This document shows positions 1-8,363 of a DNA stretch of 33,694 nt, piece after piece. Location of the stretch: positions 1 through 33,694 of the forward strand of contig NZ_VTSX01000033.1 in NCBI RefSeq assembly GCF_008329705.1, read 5' to 3'. The notes beneath the pieces were generated by a model. The model had not been told where the DNA came from and made no database searches. It saw only the letters and a program-made list of their open reading frames with translations. A program made the translations under genes and the position numbers. The first letter of the stretch is position 1. The number at the start of each line of letters is the position of its first letter. This stretch comes from Chryseobacterium sp. SN22. Its GTDB lineage: Bacteria > Bacteroidota > Bacteroidia > Flavobacteriales > Weeksellaceae.

Positions 1-2
1 TG

Positions 3-95
3 CTAATTTTATTAGTATTTGGATACATAAACAAAATAGAAGTAGAACCTTTTAATGTTAGAATGAAAGGAATGTTGTTTTTAGTTTTATCCTAG
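3..95 (+). CDS. 3' end of an unidentified gene (possible membrane protein)
   Basis: The reading frame is open from the window edge to a TAG stop and gives about 30 residues. It starts with a hydrophobic stretch (LILLVFGY) and has a second one (GMLFLVLS) at the C-terminus, which would suit the end of a membrane protein. The stop overlaps the stop of the convergent gene at 92-482 by a few bases (shared CTAG), a compact tail-to-tail arrangement that supports both being genes. Too little is visible to name it. Confidence 0.35.
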   Translation, partial: LILLVFGYINKIEVEPFNVRMKGMLFLVLS

Positions 96-482
96 TATAA
101 AAACGATCCGAGCTTTCCGATTATTTCAGCATTATTTTTATTATGTAAAATGTATTCCGGAGGCTCACAACAACCCGAAATAACTCGAAATTCTACTAAA
201 AAAGAACTCTTATATTCTTTAATATTGCTGTATCCTAATCTTGTCGTTAAACCCATCAGGTCTTTATCAAGGCTGAAAATCTTTTTCTTGGTATGCTTAT
301 TTTGAAAAATCAGCCAGGAATAATCACAATTGTATTGCCAATATATTTTTGCACTGTTTTTTTAAGATTTGCGGCTCACATGAAATTAATTCTTTCAATT
401 CTGGATTTTTACTACAACTGCATTGTTGAGTGAAAAAATGTTGGAATAGAAAAAATAAAATAAATATTGAACTTTTTTTCAT
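92..482 (-). pseudogene. Small secreted Cys-rich protein gene, frameshifted
   Basis: From an ATG at 482 the frame encodes a signal-peptide-like start (MKKSSIFILFFLF) followed by TQQCSCS, then runs into TGA at 324-326. In the neighbouring frame the protein continues without interruption from about 356 to a TAG at 92-94 (for example YSWLIFQNKHTKKKIFS and later SGCCEPPEYILHN). Removing one base from the seven-T run at 357-363 joins both parts into a single protein of about 130 residues. A -7 promoter element lies 7 nt upstream of the ATG, so this looks like a real gene with either a true frameshift or a sequencing error in the homopolymer. The cysteines near the cleavage region could mean a lipoprotein. 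I do not recognise the family. Confidence 0.5.
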
Positions 483-489
483 GGTGATG

Positions 490-497
490 CAAAATTA
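490..497 (-). promoter_or_regulatory. -7 promoter element TAATTTTG for the gene at 92-482
   Basis: The bottom strand reads TAATTTTG, an exact match to the Bacteroidetes -7 consensus TAnnTTTG, ending 7 nt before the ATG at 482. No clear TTG -33 box was found. The transcript leader would be very short. Confidence 0.4.
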
Positions 498-559
498 TAT
501 TTTTGTTTACAGACTGAATGAAAATATTATTGTAATTAGTTATTTTAAATTAACGTCCA

Positions 560-590
560 TTTGAATTAAAACCAAAATCCCCTACATTTG
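560..590 (+). promoter_or_regulatory. Promoter of ppc (TTTG / N19 / TACATTTG)
   Basis: TTTG at 560-563 and TACATTTG at 583-590 are separated by 19 nt, matching both elements and the spacing of the Bacteroidetes housekeeping promoter (-33 TTTG, -7 TAnnTTTG). The -7 box ends only 5 nt before the ppc ATG at 596. Transcription would therefore begin at or next to the start codon, giving a leaderless mRNA. Confidence 0.65.
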
Positions 591-595
591 TTATC

Positions 596-3130
596 ATGAG
601 ACACAACCAACGCGCAGAAAAATTCAGGCAGATTGTGGAAAATAAGTTCCAGATCTACAATTCATTGTTTATGAGCCTGCCTTATGATAAAATGACGAAC
701 ATCGGGATGCTGCTTCCGTTTCTTTGTGAAGAAAGCAAGGTCGGCTACGAAGCCGGAAAGACGCCTGAAGAAATCGTCGAGGAATTCTTTAAAAACCATA
801 CTGATCTGCAGACCGAAGAGCAAAAGCTCGAACTGCTTTTCAAGATCATCCAGTATATTGAAAGACAGGTGGTTTTGTTCGATAGTATTGAGGATGCCGC
901 CTTTCCGAACCTTCACTCTGAAAGTGACAACGGGACGGTAACCAATATGTACGAACGTTCCTATCAGGATCATAAGCTGGAACAGATCCGCGAAAAGCTG
1001 AAGGATTTTGCCGTGAAGATTGTCTTTACCGCGCATCCGACCCAGTTTTATCCGAATTCGGTACAGCGGATTCTTCATGATCTAAGAAATGCGATCACCA
1101 CAGATTCCATTACCAACATCGATATGCTGTTGCAGCAGTTGGGGAAAACGCCTTTCGTGAACAAAGAAAAACCGACCCCGATCGATGAGGCGTTAAGCAT
1201 CATTTATTATTTGCGGTATGTGTATTACGATTCAATCGGTGAACTGTTTAACAAAATCAAAACGACTTTTGGGAACGATCATTTCCACCTGCATGAAGAC
1301 CTGATCCAGCTGGGATTCTGGCCTGGCGGCGACCGTGACGGCAATCCGTTTGTAACGGCGGAGGTAACTAAAAGGGTAGCGGAGGAACTGCGGACGGCAA
1401 TCTTAAAGGCCTACTACAATCATTTGAAATCCGTGAGGAGAAGACTGAGCTTCCGAGGCGTTTCTGAAGTTCTGGGACAGCTGAGCAATGAGCTTTACAC
1501 CGCGATTTTCAGGAATGAAAAACTGGAGGCTGAAGACATCATCAGAAGGCTGGACGAAGCTGAAAAAATACTGGTGGAGCATCACGATTCCCTATTCATC
1601 GACGAGCTGGTGAATTTCCGGGACCGCGTGAAGATTTTCGGAACTCATTTTGCCACCCTGGACGTCCGCCAGGACAGCCGCATCCATCAGAAAGTCATTG
1701 ATGAGGTGTTTGCCAAAATATCCGGGAAAACGGAAGCGACGAATGAAGAGAAATTCAATACTTTAATTGAAACAAAAGATAAAATAAATGCTGAGGATTT
1801 CGAAGACATCGTAAAAGACACCCTGCTTACCGTTTCGCAGGTTTCCGAAATACAGCAGCGTAACGGTCTGAGGGGAATGAACCGCTATATTATTTCCAAC
1901 TCCGATGCGGTGAAAGATGTGATGAATGTGTACGCCTTCTTTAAAATATGCGATTACGGGGAAGAAGAAATAAATATGGATATCGTTCCGCTTTTCGAAA
2001 CCATGGAAGGACTGGCCAACGCCGAAAACGTAATGCAGGAGCTGTACCGGAATCCGGTGTATCAGAAACATCTTCAGCGAAGAGGGAACCAGCAGACGAT
2101 CATGCTCGGCTTCTCGGACGGAACCAAAGACGGGGGTTACCTGAAAGCCAATTGGGAAATCTACAAAGCGAAAGAAGTCCTGACCCAACTTTCCGAGCAG
2201 AACGGGATTAAAGTCGTATTCTTTGACGGAAGGGGCGGCCCGCCGGCAAGAGGCGGCGGAAAAACCCACGATTTCTATGCTTCCCAGGGGAAAACCATTG
2301 CCAATAACAAGATTGAACTGACGATCCAGGGACAGACCATCACCAGTATTTTCGGAAATAAAGAGCAGGCCAAATACAACTTCGAGCAGCTGCTGACGGC
2401 CGGAGTGGAAAACGATGTTTTCAAAAGTTCAAAAAAGGAGCTTTCGGAAAAAGAAAGGGCGCTGATTGCCGAACTGGCGGAAATCAGCTATCAGAAATAT
2501 TCCGATCTGAAGGCGCATCCGATGTTTGTGCCGTATCTCCAGGAAATGAGTACGCTGGAATATTACGGGAAAACCAATATCGGCAGCCGTCCGTCGAAAA
2601 GAGGTGCCGGAAACGAGCTCAGGTTTGAAGACTTACGGGCGATTCCGTTTGTGGGATCGTGGGCGCAGCTGAAGCAGAACGTTCCCGGGTTCTTCGGTTT
2701 CGGGTTTGCCATGCAGCAACTGAAAGCGCAGGGCAGGTTTGAAGAAGTAATCGGATTGTACAAAGGTTCCGACTTTTTTAAGACATTGGTGCTCAACTCT
2801 ATGATGAGCATGAATAAAACCTATTTCCCGTTAACCTACTACATTAAGAACAACCCGAAGTTCGGAGCTTTCTGGAATATCCTGTTTGACGAGTACAATC
2901 TTTCCAAAAATATCATGCTGGAAATCACCGGCTTTACCAGGCTGCAGCAGGAAGACCCGCTGTCCCGCAAGTCGGTAAAGATCCGGGAAAGGATTGTATT
3001 GCCGTTGCTGAGCATCCAGCAGTATGCGCTGATGAAGATTCAGAAAGGGGAAGGCAATACAGAAGCCTACGGGAAATTGGTGACGCGCTCGCTGTTCGGG
3101 AATATCAATGCCAGCAGGAATTCGGCTTAA
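596..3130 (+). CDS. ppc: Phosphoenolpyruvate carboxylase
   Basis: Carboxylates PEP with bicarbonate to oxaloacetate, replenishing the TCA cycle; cytosolic homotetramer. The family signatures appear in order: FTAHPTQ with the catalytic His at residue 147, WPGGDRDGNPFVT near 243, the LDVRQDS segment near 360, GFSDGTKDGG near 505, the loop DGRGGPPARGGG near 545, and GSRPSKRGAGNELRFEDLRA near 662. The Asn in the terminal SRNSA resembles the C-terminal Asn of E. coli PEPC that takes part in aspartate inhibition. At 844 aa it is slightly shorter than the roughly 880-aa E. coli enzyme. The ATG at 596 is supported by a promoter ending 5 nt before it. It is monocistronic, followed by a possible bidirectional terminator shared with the convergent peptidase gene. 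Confidence 0.97.
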   Translation: MRHNQRAEKFRQIVENKFQIYNSLFMSLPYDKMTNIGMLLPFLCEESKVGYEAGKTPEEIVEEFFKNHTDLQTEEQKLELLFKIIQYIERQVVLFDSIEDAAFPNLHSESDNGTVTNMYERSYQDHKLEQIREKLKDFAVKIVFTAHPTQFYPNSVQRILHDLRNAITTDSITNIDMLLQQLGKTPFVNKEKPTPIDEALSIIYYLRYVYYDSIGELFNKIKTTFGNDHFHLHEDLIQLGFWPGGDRDGNPFVTAEVTKRVAEELRTAILKAYYNHLKSVRRRLSFRGVSEVLGQLSNELYTAIFRNEKLEAEDIIRRLDEAEKILVEHHDSLFIDELVNFRDRVKIFGTHFATLDVRQDSRIHQKVIDEVFAKISGKTEATNEEKFNTLIETKDKINAEDFEDIVKDTLLTVSQVSEIQQRNGLRGMNRYIISNSDAVKDVMNVYAFFKICDYGEEEINMDIVPLFETMEGLANAENVMQELYRNPVYQKHLQRRGNQQTIMLGFSDGTKDGGYLKANWEIYKAKEVLTQLSEQNGIKVVFFDGRGGPPARGGGKTHDFYASQGKTIANNKIELTIQGQTITSIFGNKEQAKYNFEQLLTAGVENDVFKSSKKELSEKERALIAELAEISYQKYSDLKAHPMFVPYLQEMSTLEYYGKTNIGSRPSKRGAGNELRFEDLRAIPFVGSWAQLKQNVPGFFGFGFAMQQLKAQGRFEEVIGLYKGSDFFKTLVLNSMMSMNKTYFPLTYYIKNNPKFGAFWNILFDEYNLSKNIMLEITGFTRLQQEDPLSRKSVKIRERIVLPLLSIQQYALMKIQKGEGNTEAYGKLVTRSLFGNINASRNSA

Positions 3131-3258
3131 AGCAATCATGCATTGCTTATTTACGATATAAAAGTCCACTTTATGTTTCAGAATAAATATCTTTTGAGAC
3201 TTTTGACTTCGTCGAACCTTCGGTTTATGGTTAAAATAAAAAAGGTATATTTAAATGC

Positions 3259-3286
3259 AAACCCTCCGGTCTAGGCCGGAGGGTTT
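3259..3286. terminator. Bidirectional hairpin between ppc and the S8 peptidase
   Basis: Perfect 11-bp stem AAACCCTCCGG / CCGGAGGGTTT with a 6-nt loop. It begins 3 nt past the stop of the - strand peptidase gene, and a T-rich run (TTTCTTTATT) follows on the + strand. It sits between two converging genes and can serve both. Confidence 0.75.
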
Positions 3287-3288
3287 CT

Positions 3289-4902
3289 TTATTCCTTGAT
3301 AAATTTCTCATAATATACCTTATTCTTCGTCTGGATTTTCAGGTAATACACCCCTTTTGTAAAATCCCCAACTTTCACGGACTGTCGGTTGCTGGTTTTC
3401 GTAATCAGTCTGCCGAGATTGTCATAGACTTCCAGTGAAAGAACTTCACTTTCTGAGGCGACATTCAGAATGGTTTTTACCGGATTCGGAAAAACAGCCA
3501 CCTGTTTTTTCGTGACCAGATCGGAGGTGCTTAACACGTTATTATAAAGCATTCCGAAATTCAGGATCCCGAATCCCATCTGGTCGGTGTGGTTCGGATA
3601 CAGTGAGGCGGTCTGCCGCAGCCGGTTCCGCATCAGATCCCGGTTCATCGTCGGGAAAGCCTGGATCAGGCAGGCAATTCCTCCGGCAGCAATTGGTGCG
3701 GCAATGGAAGTTCCGTTCACGGAGATGGTAGTATTGCTGGTATTGGAAACACTGATAGCGCCCGTGCCTCTTGCAGAAGCATCCGGCTTTACGACCCCGG
3801 CGGCATTAGGGCCGTAAGACGAAAAAGTAGAGGATGCTCCTGCCGAATCTACGCCGCCGATGCTGAATACTTTTGCATTATCAGCCGGCGTTAAGATATA
3901 GTGCCACGGCTGCGCACCGGAGTTTCCGGCGGCAACCATAGTGAAAATTCCTTTATTCGCGGCTATTTCTGCTGCTCTTGCAATAAAGGATGTGCTTCCG
4001 TTCATTTGTGCGTAAGTGTAGTTGTATCTGGGATCATCAAATGTAGCATAGCCCAATGAAGTGTTGATGACATCCACTCCCTTACGGTCGGCTTCTTCTG
4101 CGGCTTCGATCCAGTAGAGTTCTTCTTCAGGAACTTCTACAGCTGCATTTTCGCTGCGGTACAGGTAAAAATCCGCATCCGGGGCAGATCCTACAAAAGT
4201 ATCCTGGATATAGCCGCCGATCGCACCCAGGACAGCGGTTCCGTGAGCGTCGAGCGATGGATTGTAAATATCCGCCGTTTTGGTAACAAAGTCGTAGCCG
4301 CCTTTGATGTGCCCGTTGGTCCACAACCTCGAATAGGCCGTACCGGTATTCACATTCGGGAAACCGGCATCGATGACGGCAATGGTCACGCCCGTCCCGG
4401 TATAGCCTGCCAGGTGAAGCGGACGGAGGTTGATCTGATCGATCTGTGCGGATGCGGAACCGTAATCGAAAACCGTCAGGTTTTTACCCGCCGGATCAGC
4501 CGGGTTTTCCCATTTGTCTTTATGGACAGTCTTTGTTACGCCGGAAGAATTCCTGGCGAAACTTTCCACGGATTGCACATAGTTTTGTGCCTGAAGGGTG
4601 ATAATCTGCGCCGGCGTTGCATTCACCGCCACGCCGTTCAGCCATTTTGAATAATCGGTAACGGTAAACCCTAAGCTCTGGATGTTATTGATGTAGGACT
4701 GCTCAATAGGAGCGTCTTGGTCATTGAGGGCAATGCCCATCAAAGTCCGGCGATTGAGGGATTTCTGGGACAATTCCGACAATGGATTGGCATAGAAAGC
4801 CGCCTTGTTCGGCTTGTCCTTAAAAAATACAAAAACAAGCGATGTCTGTGCAAAACTTAGCGAATAACCTGCTAACAGACAAAAGAATAAAGTTTTTTTC
4901 AT
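3289..4902 (-). CDS. Secreted S8 subtilisin-like serine peptidase with T9SS sorting tail
   Basis: A 537-aa preproprotein. Residues 1-19 are a signal peptide ending SFAQ. Residues about 20-120 look like an inhibitor-type propeptide, and about 165-455 are the peptidase domain. The catalytic triad is visible as Asp178 (AVIDAG), His220 (LDAHGT) and Ser399 (NGTSIAAP), with the oxyanion Asn327 in AAGNSG, so the enzyme should be active. From about residue 465 a typical T9SS type A tail follows (VFPNPV, then KGVYYLKI and a terminal YYEKFIKE), which predicts export by Sec and the Por machinery to the cell surface or medium. It is transcribed alone, divergently from the sugar operon; a near-consensus -7 box (TATCTTTA) lies about 17 nt upstream of the ATG. 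The substrate is unknown. Confidence 0.93.
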   Translation of the reverse strand: MKKTLFFCLLAGYSLSFAQTSLVFVFFKDKPNKAAFYANPLSELSQKSLNRRTLMGIALNDQDAPIEQSYINNIQSLGFTVTDYSKWLNGVAVNATPAQIITLQAQNYVQSVESFARNSSGVTKTVHKDKWENPADPAGKNLTVFDYGSASAQIDQINLRPLHLAGYTGTGVTIAVIDAGFPNVNTGTAYSRLWTNGHIKGGYDFVTKTADIYNPSLDAHGTAVLGAIGGYIQDTFVGSAPDADFYLYRSENAAVEVPEEELYWIEAAEEADRKGVDVINTSLGYATFDDPRYNYTYAQMNGSTSFIARAAEIAANKGIFTMVAAGNSGAQPWHYILTPADNAKVFSIGGVDSAGASSTFSSYGPNAAGVVKPDASARGTGAISVSNTSNTTISVNGTSIAAPIAAGGIACLIQAFPTMNRDLMRNRLRQTASLYPNHTDQMGFGILNFGMLYNNVLSTSDLVTKKQVAVFPNPVKTILNVASESEVLSLEVYDNLGRLITKTSNRQSVKVGDFTKGVYYLKIQTKNKVYYEKFIKE

Positions 4903-4944
4903 GTATTTATTTTTCCTAAAGATAAAACAAAATCAATAAAATTT

Positions 4945-4973
4945 TTGATAGGATTTTAAATTCCTTATTTTTA
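4945..4973 (+). promoter_or_regulatory. Promoter of the DegT sugar operon
   Basis: TTG at 4945-4947, an 18-nt spacer, and TATTTTTA at 4966-4973, one base off the -7 consensus TAnnTTTG. The ATG follows 15 nt later. It lies in the 86-nt region divergent from the S8 peptidase gene. Confidence 0.45.
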
Positions 4974-4988
4974 CAGAAATATTTATTT

Positions 4989-6113
4989 ATGAAAAAGATC
5001 CAAATGGTTGACTTACAAAGTCAGTATTACAAGATAAAGAATGAAGTAGATAATGCAGTATTGAATGTAATGGATTCGGCGGCTTTCATCAACGGCCCTG
5101 AAGTAAAGTCATTCCAGAACGAATTGGAATCTTATTTGGATGTAAAACACGTCATTCCGTGCGGAAACGGTACCGATGCCCTTCAGATCGCTTTAATGGC
5201 ACTGGACTTAAAAGAAGGGGATGAGATTATTACCGCAGATTTCACTTTCGCTGCAACGGTGGAAGTTATTCATTTGCTTAAACTTAAATCCGTTTTGGTA
5301 GACGTAGATTATGATACGTTCACAATTTCTACGGAAGCTATTAAAAAAGCCATTACGCCGAAAACAAAAGCCATCATTCCGGTGCATATCTTCGGGCAGT
5401 GTGCCAATATGGAAGAAATATTAAAGATTGCCGAAGAGCACAATTTATATGTGATCGAAGATAATGCCCAGGCCATCGGTTCGGAATTTACTTTCTCCGA
5501 CGGAACGGTAAAAAAAGGCGGAACCATGTCGACGGTTGGAACCACTTCTTTCTTCCCATCTAAAAATTTAGGCTGCTACGGCGACGGAGGCGCGATTTTT
5601 ACGAACAATGATGAATTGGCCCACCGGTTAAGAGGAATTGTCAACCATGGGATGTACGAAAGATATTACCATGATGAAGTCGGGGTAAATTCAAGATTGG
5701 ATAGTGTTCAGGCGGCCATTTTAAGAAAAAAACTTACGCATCTCGACCATTACAATGAATCCAGGGGAAAAGCAGCGGATTATTATGACGAAGCTTTTGC
5801 CGGAAACGAACATATTTTAACACCGAAAAGAGCGGACTATTCCACTCACGTTTTCCATCAGTATACCCTGAGAATTCTCAATGGTAAACGAAATGAATTA
5901 CAGAAGTACCTGACTGAGAAAGATATTCCGGCTATGATCTATTACCCTGTGGCCCTGAGAAAGCAAAAGGCTTACTATCAGGAAAGCAACGACGCCGATT
6001 TTGTAAATACGGATAAGCTGCTGGACCAGGTAATTTCTCTTCCGATGCATACGGAACTGGATGAAGAACAGCTGAAATATATCGCGGATGCGGTGCTGGA
6101 GTTTATGAAGTAA
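4989..6113 (+). CDS. DegT/DnrJ/EryC1/StrS-family sugar aminotransferase
   Basis: A PLP enzyme of 374 aa that transfers an amino group, usually from glutamate, to a nucleotide-linked keto-sugar during surface polysaccharide synthesis; cytosolic. The PLP-binding Lys192 lies in FFPSKNLGCYGDGG, the cofactor-contacting Asp158 in IEDNAQAIGS, and the N-terminal GNGTDALQIAL is the usual phosphate-binding segment. Overall it resembles the WbpE/FdtB branch, but the exact sugar cannot be read from the sequence. It heads a + strand cluster with galE and a nucleotidyltransferase, which supports a role in nucleotide-sugar metabolism. Its TAA stop shares one base with the ATG of the next gene (TAATG), implying coupled translation. 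Confidence 0.9.
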   Translation: MKKIQMVDLQSQYYKIKNEVDNAVLNVMDSAAFINGPEVKSFQNELESYLDVKHVIPCGNGTDALQIALMALDLKEGDEIITADFTFAATVEVIHLLKLKSVLVDVDYDTFTISTEAIKKAITPKTKAIIPVHIFGQCANMEEILKIAEEHNLYVIEDNAQAIGSEFTFSDGTVKKGGTMSTVGTTSFFPSKNLGCYGDGGAIFTNNDELAHRLRGIVNHGMYERYYHDEVGVNSRLDSVQAAILRKKLTHLDHYNESRGKAADYYDEAFAGNEHILTPKRADYSTHVFHQYTLRILNGKRNELQKYLTEKDIPAMIYYPVALRKQKAYYQESNDADFVNTDKLLDQVISLPMHTELDEEQLKYIADAVLEFMK

Positions 6114-6529
6114 TGAAAAGAATTATATTTAATAGTAAAAAATTATATACTGCTAATCTTTCTGTTAGCAGTATTTTCTTTTTAATTACAGTTTTAAGTC
6201 TTTATTCTGTCATCAGTGATCGTAATTGGACTATAGAATTAATGTTATATTTATGTTATTTTTTAATATATGCAGGTGCATCTGCCATACTTTTATTAAA
6301 ACCTAAAAAAGCGGTTATATCTCTTAATATTATTTATTTTTTTGCTATTGTATTCAATGTTATTGATTTTTTTATTCATTATTCAAGATATGATCATCTA
6401 AACAGAAAATATTTTTTTGTTATCATTATTGCCGTTTTTACTACGCTGTTTTCTTTATTAATTTATTTTAACAATAAAAATAGATTCCATTGGAATACAT
6501 CTGAACTTGATGAAATCGGTAAGCTGTAA
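6113..6529 (+). CDS. Small four-helix membrane protein, unknown function
   Basis: 138 aa with a basic start (MKRIIFNSKK), about four hydrophobic segments (near residues 16-34, 42-62, 67-88 and 101-119) and a polar C-terminal tail with ELDEIGKL. It starts inside the stop of the aminotransferase gene (TAATG), so it is very likely co-translated with it. It resembles the next gene in length, layout and tail motif and is probably its paralog. The coding sequence is much richer in AT than the flanking enzymes, which may reflect the hydrophobic codons or faster evolution. No family or function recognised. Confidence 0.75.
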   Translation: MKRIIFNSKKLYTANLSVSSIFFLITVLSLYSVISDRNWTIELMLYLCYFLIYAGASAILLLKPKKAVISLNIIYFFAIVFNVIDFFIHYSRYDHLNRKYFFVIIIAVFTTLFSLLIYFNNKNRFHWNTSELDEIGKL

Positions 6530-6587
6530 TTTTTATATCACCTTCAAAGTTGCAATCTGTGACGAATTCTTTTTTAAAACAGAAACT

Positions 6588-7001
6588 ATGAAAAATAAAA
6601 TATTTAAGCATAGATCTGTATATTATTTAGCAATAATTACAAGTCTGTTACTTTTTTTGATATCATCATTCAATATTCTGCAGCTTTTTCAAGACTTCAG
6701 TTTCTTAAAATTGGTATTGGTTTTTTGTTCAGTTATTTTCAGCTCATTTGCATTTATCAATCTGGTGGAAAAATATGACAAAGCCGTTTTGTTTCTGAAT
6801 TTAAGTATTGTCTTTTATATGTTTCTCACAAGCTTTTATTCATTGGTGGGATTTCTAAATATCGGAATACGGGCATTTACAGGTGTTTATTTTAAACTTC
6901 TGATTACACAAACTCTTATCCTGATTATTGTAAATCTCTACAAGATAAAACATGCTAAAGGGGTCGATGAGATTGACATTATAGGACAGATCGAGGAATA
7001 A
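6588..7001 (+). CDS. Small four-helix membrane protein, probable paralog of its neighbour
   Basis: 137 aa starting at the ATG at 6588 (MKNKIFKHRSVYY). An upstream in-frame ATG at 6507 lies inside the previous gene and would add an unlikely 27-residue leader. About four hydrophobic segments are visible, followed by a charged tail KGVDEIDIIGQIEE that echoes the DEIGKL tail of the preceding protein. The gap from the preceding gene is 58 nt. Both may form a pair in the membrane next to the sugar-modifying enzymes; that is inference from position only. Confidence 0.7.
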   Translation: MKNKIFKHRSVYYLAIITSLLLFLISSFNILQLFQDFSFLKLVLVFCSVIFSSFAFINLVEKYDKAVLFLNLSIVFYMFLTSFYSLVGFLNIGIRAFTGVYFKLLITQTLILIIVNLYKIKHAKGVDEIDIIGQIEE

Positions 7002-7011
7002 ATTATCCTGA

Positions 7012-7330
7012 TTGAATAAAAAGTATACCAGCGAAGCGGGCCGGTTTTTGAATCACCCTTAAAAAAATCCATATTGATTCTGAAGAGGATCTGAGAAATC
7101 TGGGTATTTACATCCATCAAAGTCCTGAAAACTTTCAGAATTATAAATTTTCATCTTATCTTGCATTGATTTCTGATACGGCGACAAATATTCAGCGCAG
7201 CAAGTTAATTGAACTGTTCGGGGATCATGAAAATTTTGTTGAGGGTCACAAAAGAAAATTAACGCAAACTTTATTAAAGATTTTCAGCTTTGATAAAGTC
7301 ATAAACTATAAAAAATGGCAATACTTGTAA
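7012..7330 (+). pseudogene. Decayed or frameshifted small gene upstream of galE
   Basis: The 313 bases between the membrane protein and galE are not empty. One frame gives KKYTSEAGRFLNHP from a possible TTG start at 7012. After a one-base shift near the CCC TT A7 run at 7057-7067, the next frame is open for about 85 codons (HIDSEEDLRNLGIYIHQSPE, later RSKLIELFGDHENFVEG) to a TAA inside the galE start. Removing one base near the run joins both parts into roughly 105 residues. The composition is protein-like, charged and soluble. There is no convincing start codon or ribosome site, so it is either a remnant or a gene hit by a homopolymer error. Family not recognised. Confidence 0.5.
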
Positions 7331-8337
7331 CGGGAGGTCTCGGATATATCGGTTCCCATACGGTGGTGGAACTTTTAAACAACAATTACGAAGTGGTAAT
7401 TGTGGATGATTTATCCAATTCCGAAAAATTTATTTTAAAAAATATTGAGGAGATTACAGGAAAAAAGCCTGTTTTTTATCCTTTTGACCTGAAAAGGAAA
7501 GAGCTTCTGGCGCAGGTTTTCGATGCCCATCCGATTGACGGATGCATTAATTTTGCAGCGTCCAAAGCAGTAGGGGAAAGCCAGCTGAAACCGGTGGATT
7601 ATTATGAAAACAATCTGTTTTCCCTCATCAACATTCTTCAGGAGTTTAAGCAGAGAGGAATTTCGAATTTTATTTTCAGTTCGTCGTGTACGGTATACGG
7701 TCAGGCGGATCAGATGCCGATCGACGAAAATACACCGCTGAAAATGCCTGAAAGTGTGTACGGTAAAACAAAACAGATGGGTGAGGAAATCCTGACCGAT
7801 TTTGCCAAAGCCTACCACAGAAAGGTTTCTTTGCTGAGATATTTCAATCCTATAGGTGCACATCCCTCAGCAAAAATCGGTGAATTACCCATCGGAATTC
7901 CGAATAATTTAGTACCTTACGTAATGCAAACGGCCGCTGGGGTACGTGAAAAGCTCAGTATCTGGGGGGATGATTATCCTACGGAGGACGGAACGGCAGT
8001 CCGCGATTACATTTATGTGGTAGACCTTGCGAAAGCACACGTGGCAGCTTTGAAGAAATTAATGGAAGACGAATCTAATGTTGCAACCATTGACATCTTT
8101 AATCTCGGGACAGGCAAAGGATCTTCTGTTTTGGAAGTTGTAAAAGCTTTCGAAACGGCGAATGATGTAAAAGTGCCTTACCAGATCTGTGACAGAAGAG
8201 AGGGGGATATTACGATTGCCTTTGCCAACGTAGACAAAGCTAAGGAGGAGCTGCAATGGAAATCTGACACTTCCCTGGAAGAAGCTTTAAAAACGGTATG
8301 GGAATGGCAGAAGTATTTAAAAAATAGAAACACTTAA
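7315..8337 (+). CDS. galE: UDP-glucose 4-epimerase
   Basis: Interconverts UDP-glucose and UDP-galactose (some members also the N-acetyl forms) using bound NAD; cytosolic short-chain dehydrogenase fold. The NAD motif GGLGYIGSH is at residues 7-15. The catalytic residues fall exactly where they are in E. coli GalE: Ser124 (SSSCTVYG), Tyr149 and Lys153 (YGKTKQ). The segment RYFNPIGAHPSAKIGE is also canonical. Length 340 aa is normal. It lies in the sugar operon, 26 nt before the nucleotidyltransferase gene, and probably supplies UDP-hexoses for cell-surface glycans. Confidence 0.96.
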   Translation: MAILVTGGLGYIGSHTVVELLNNNYEVVIVDDLSNSEKFILKNIEEITGKKPVFYPFDLKRKELLAQVFDAHPIDGCINFAASKAVGESQLKPVDYYENNLFSLINILQEFKQRGISNFIFSSSCTVYGQADQMPIDENTPLKMPESVYGKTKQMGEEILTDFAKAYHRKVSLLRYFNPIGAHPSAKIGELPIGIPNNLVPYVMQTAAGVREKLSIWGDDYPTEDGTAVRDYIYVVDLAKAHVAALKKLMEDESNVATIDIFNLGTGKGSSVLEVVKAFETANDVKVPYQICDRREGDITIAFANVDKAKEELQWKSDTSLEEALKTVWEWQKYLKNRNT

Positions 8338-8363
8338 AAAATTTAGACATAAAAAATATTGAT

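Noticed and set aside
596..3130. Gln instead of Glu in the PEPC motif TAHPTQ
   Set aside because: TAHPTQ is also found in plant PEP carboxylases, so it is normal variation.
3200..3230. GACTTCGTCGAACCTTCGG, looked like a tRNA T-arm or a repeat copy
   Set aside because: The surrounding bases do not fold into a tRNA, and the match to the repeat at 23217 is only partial.
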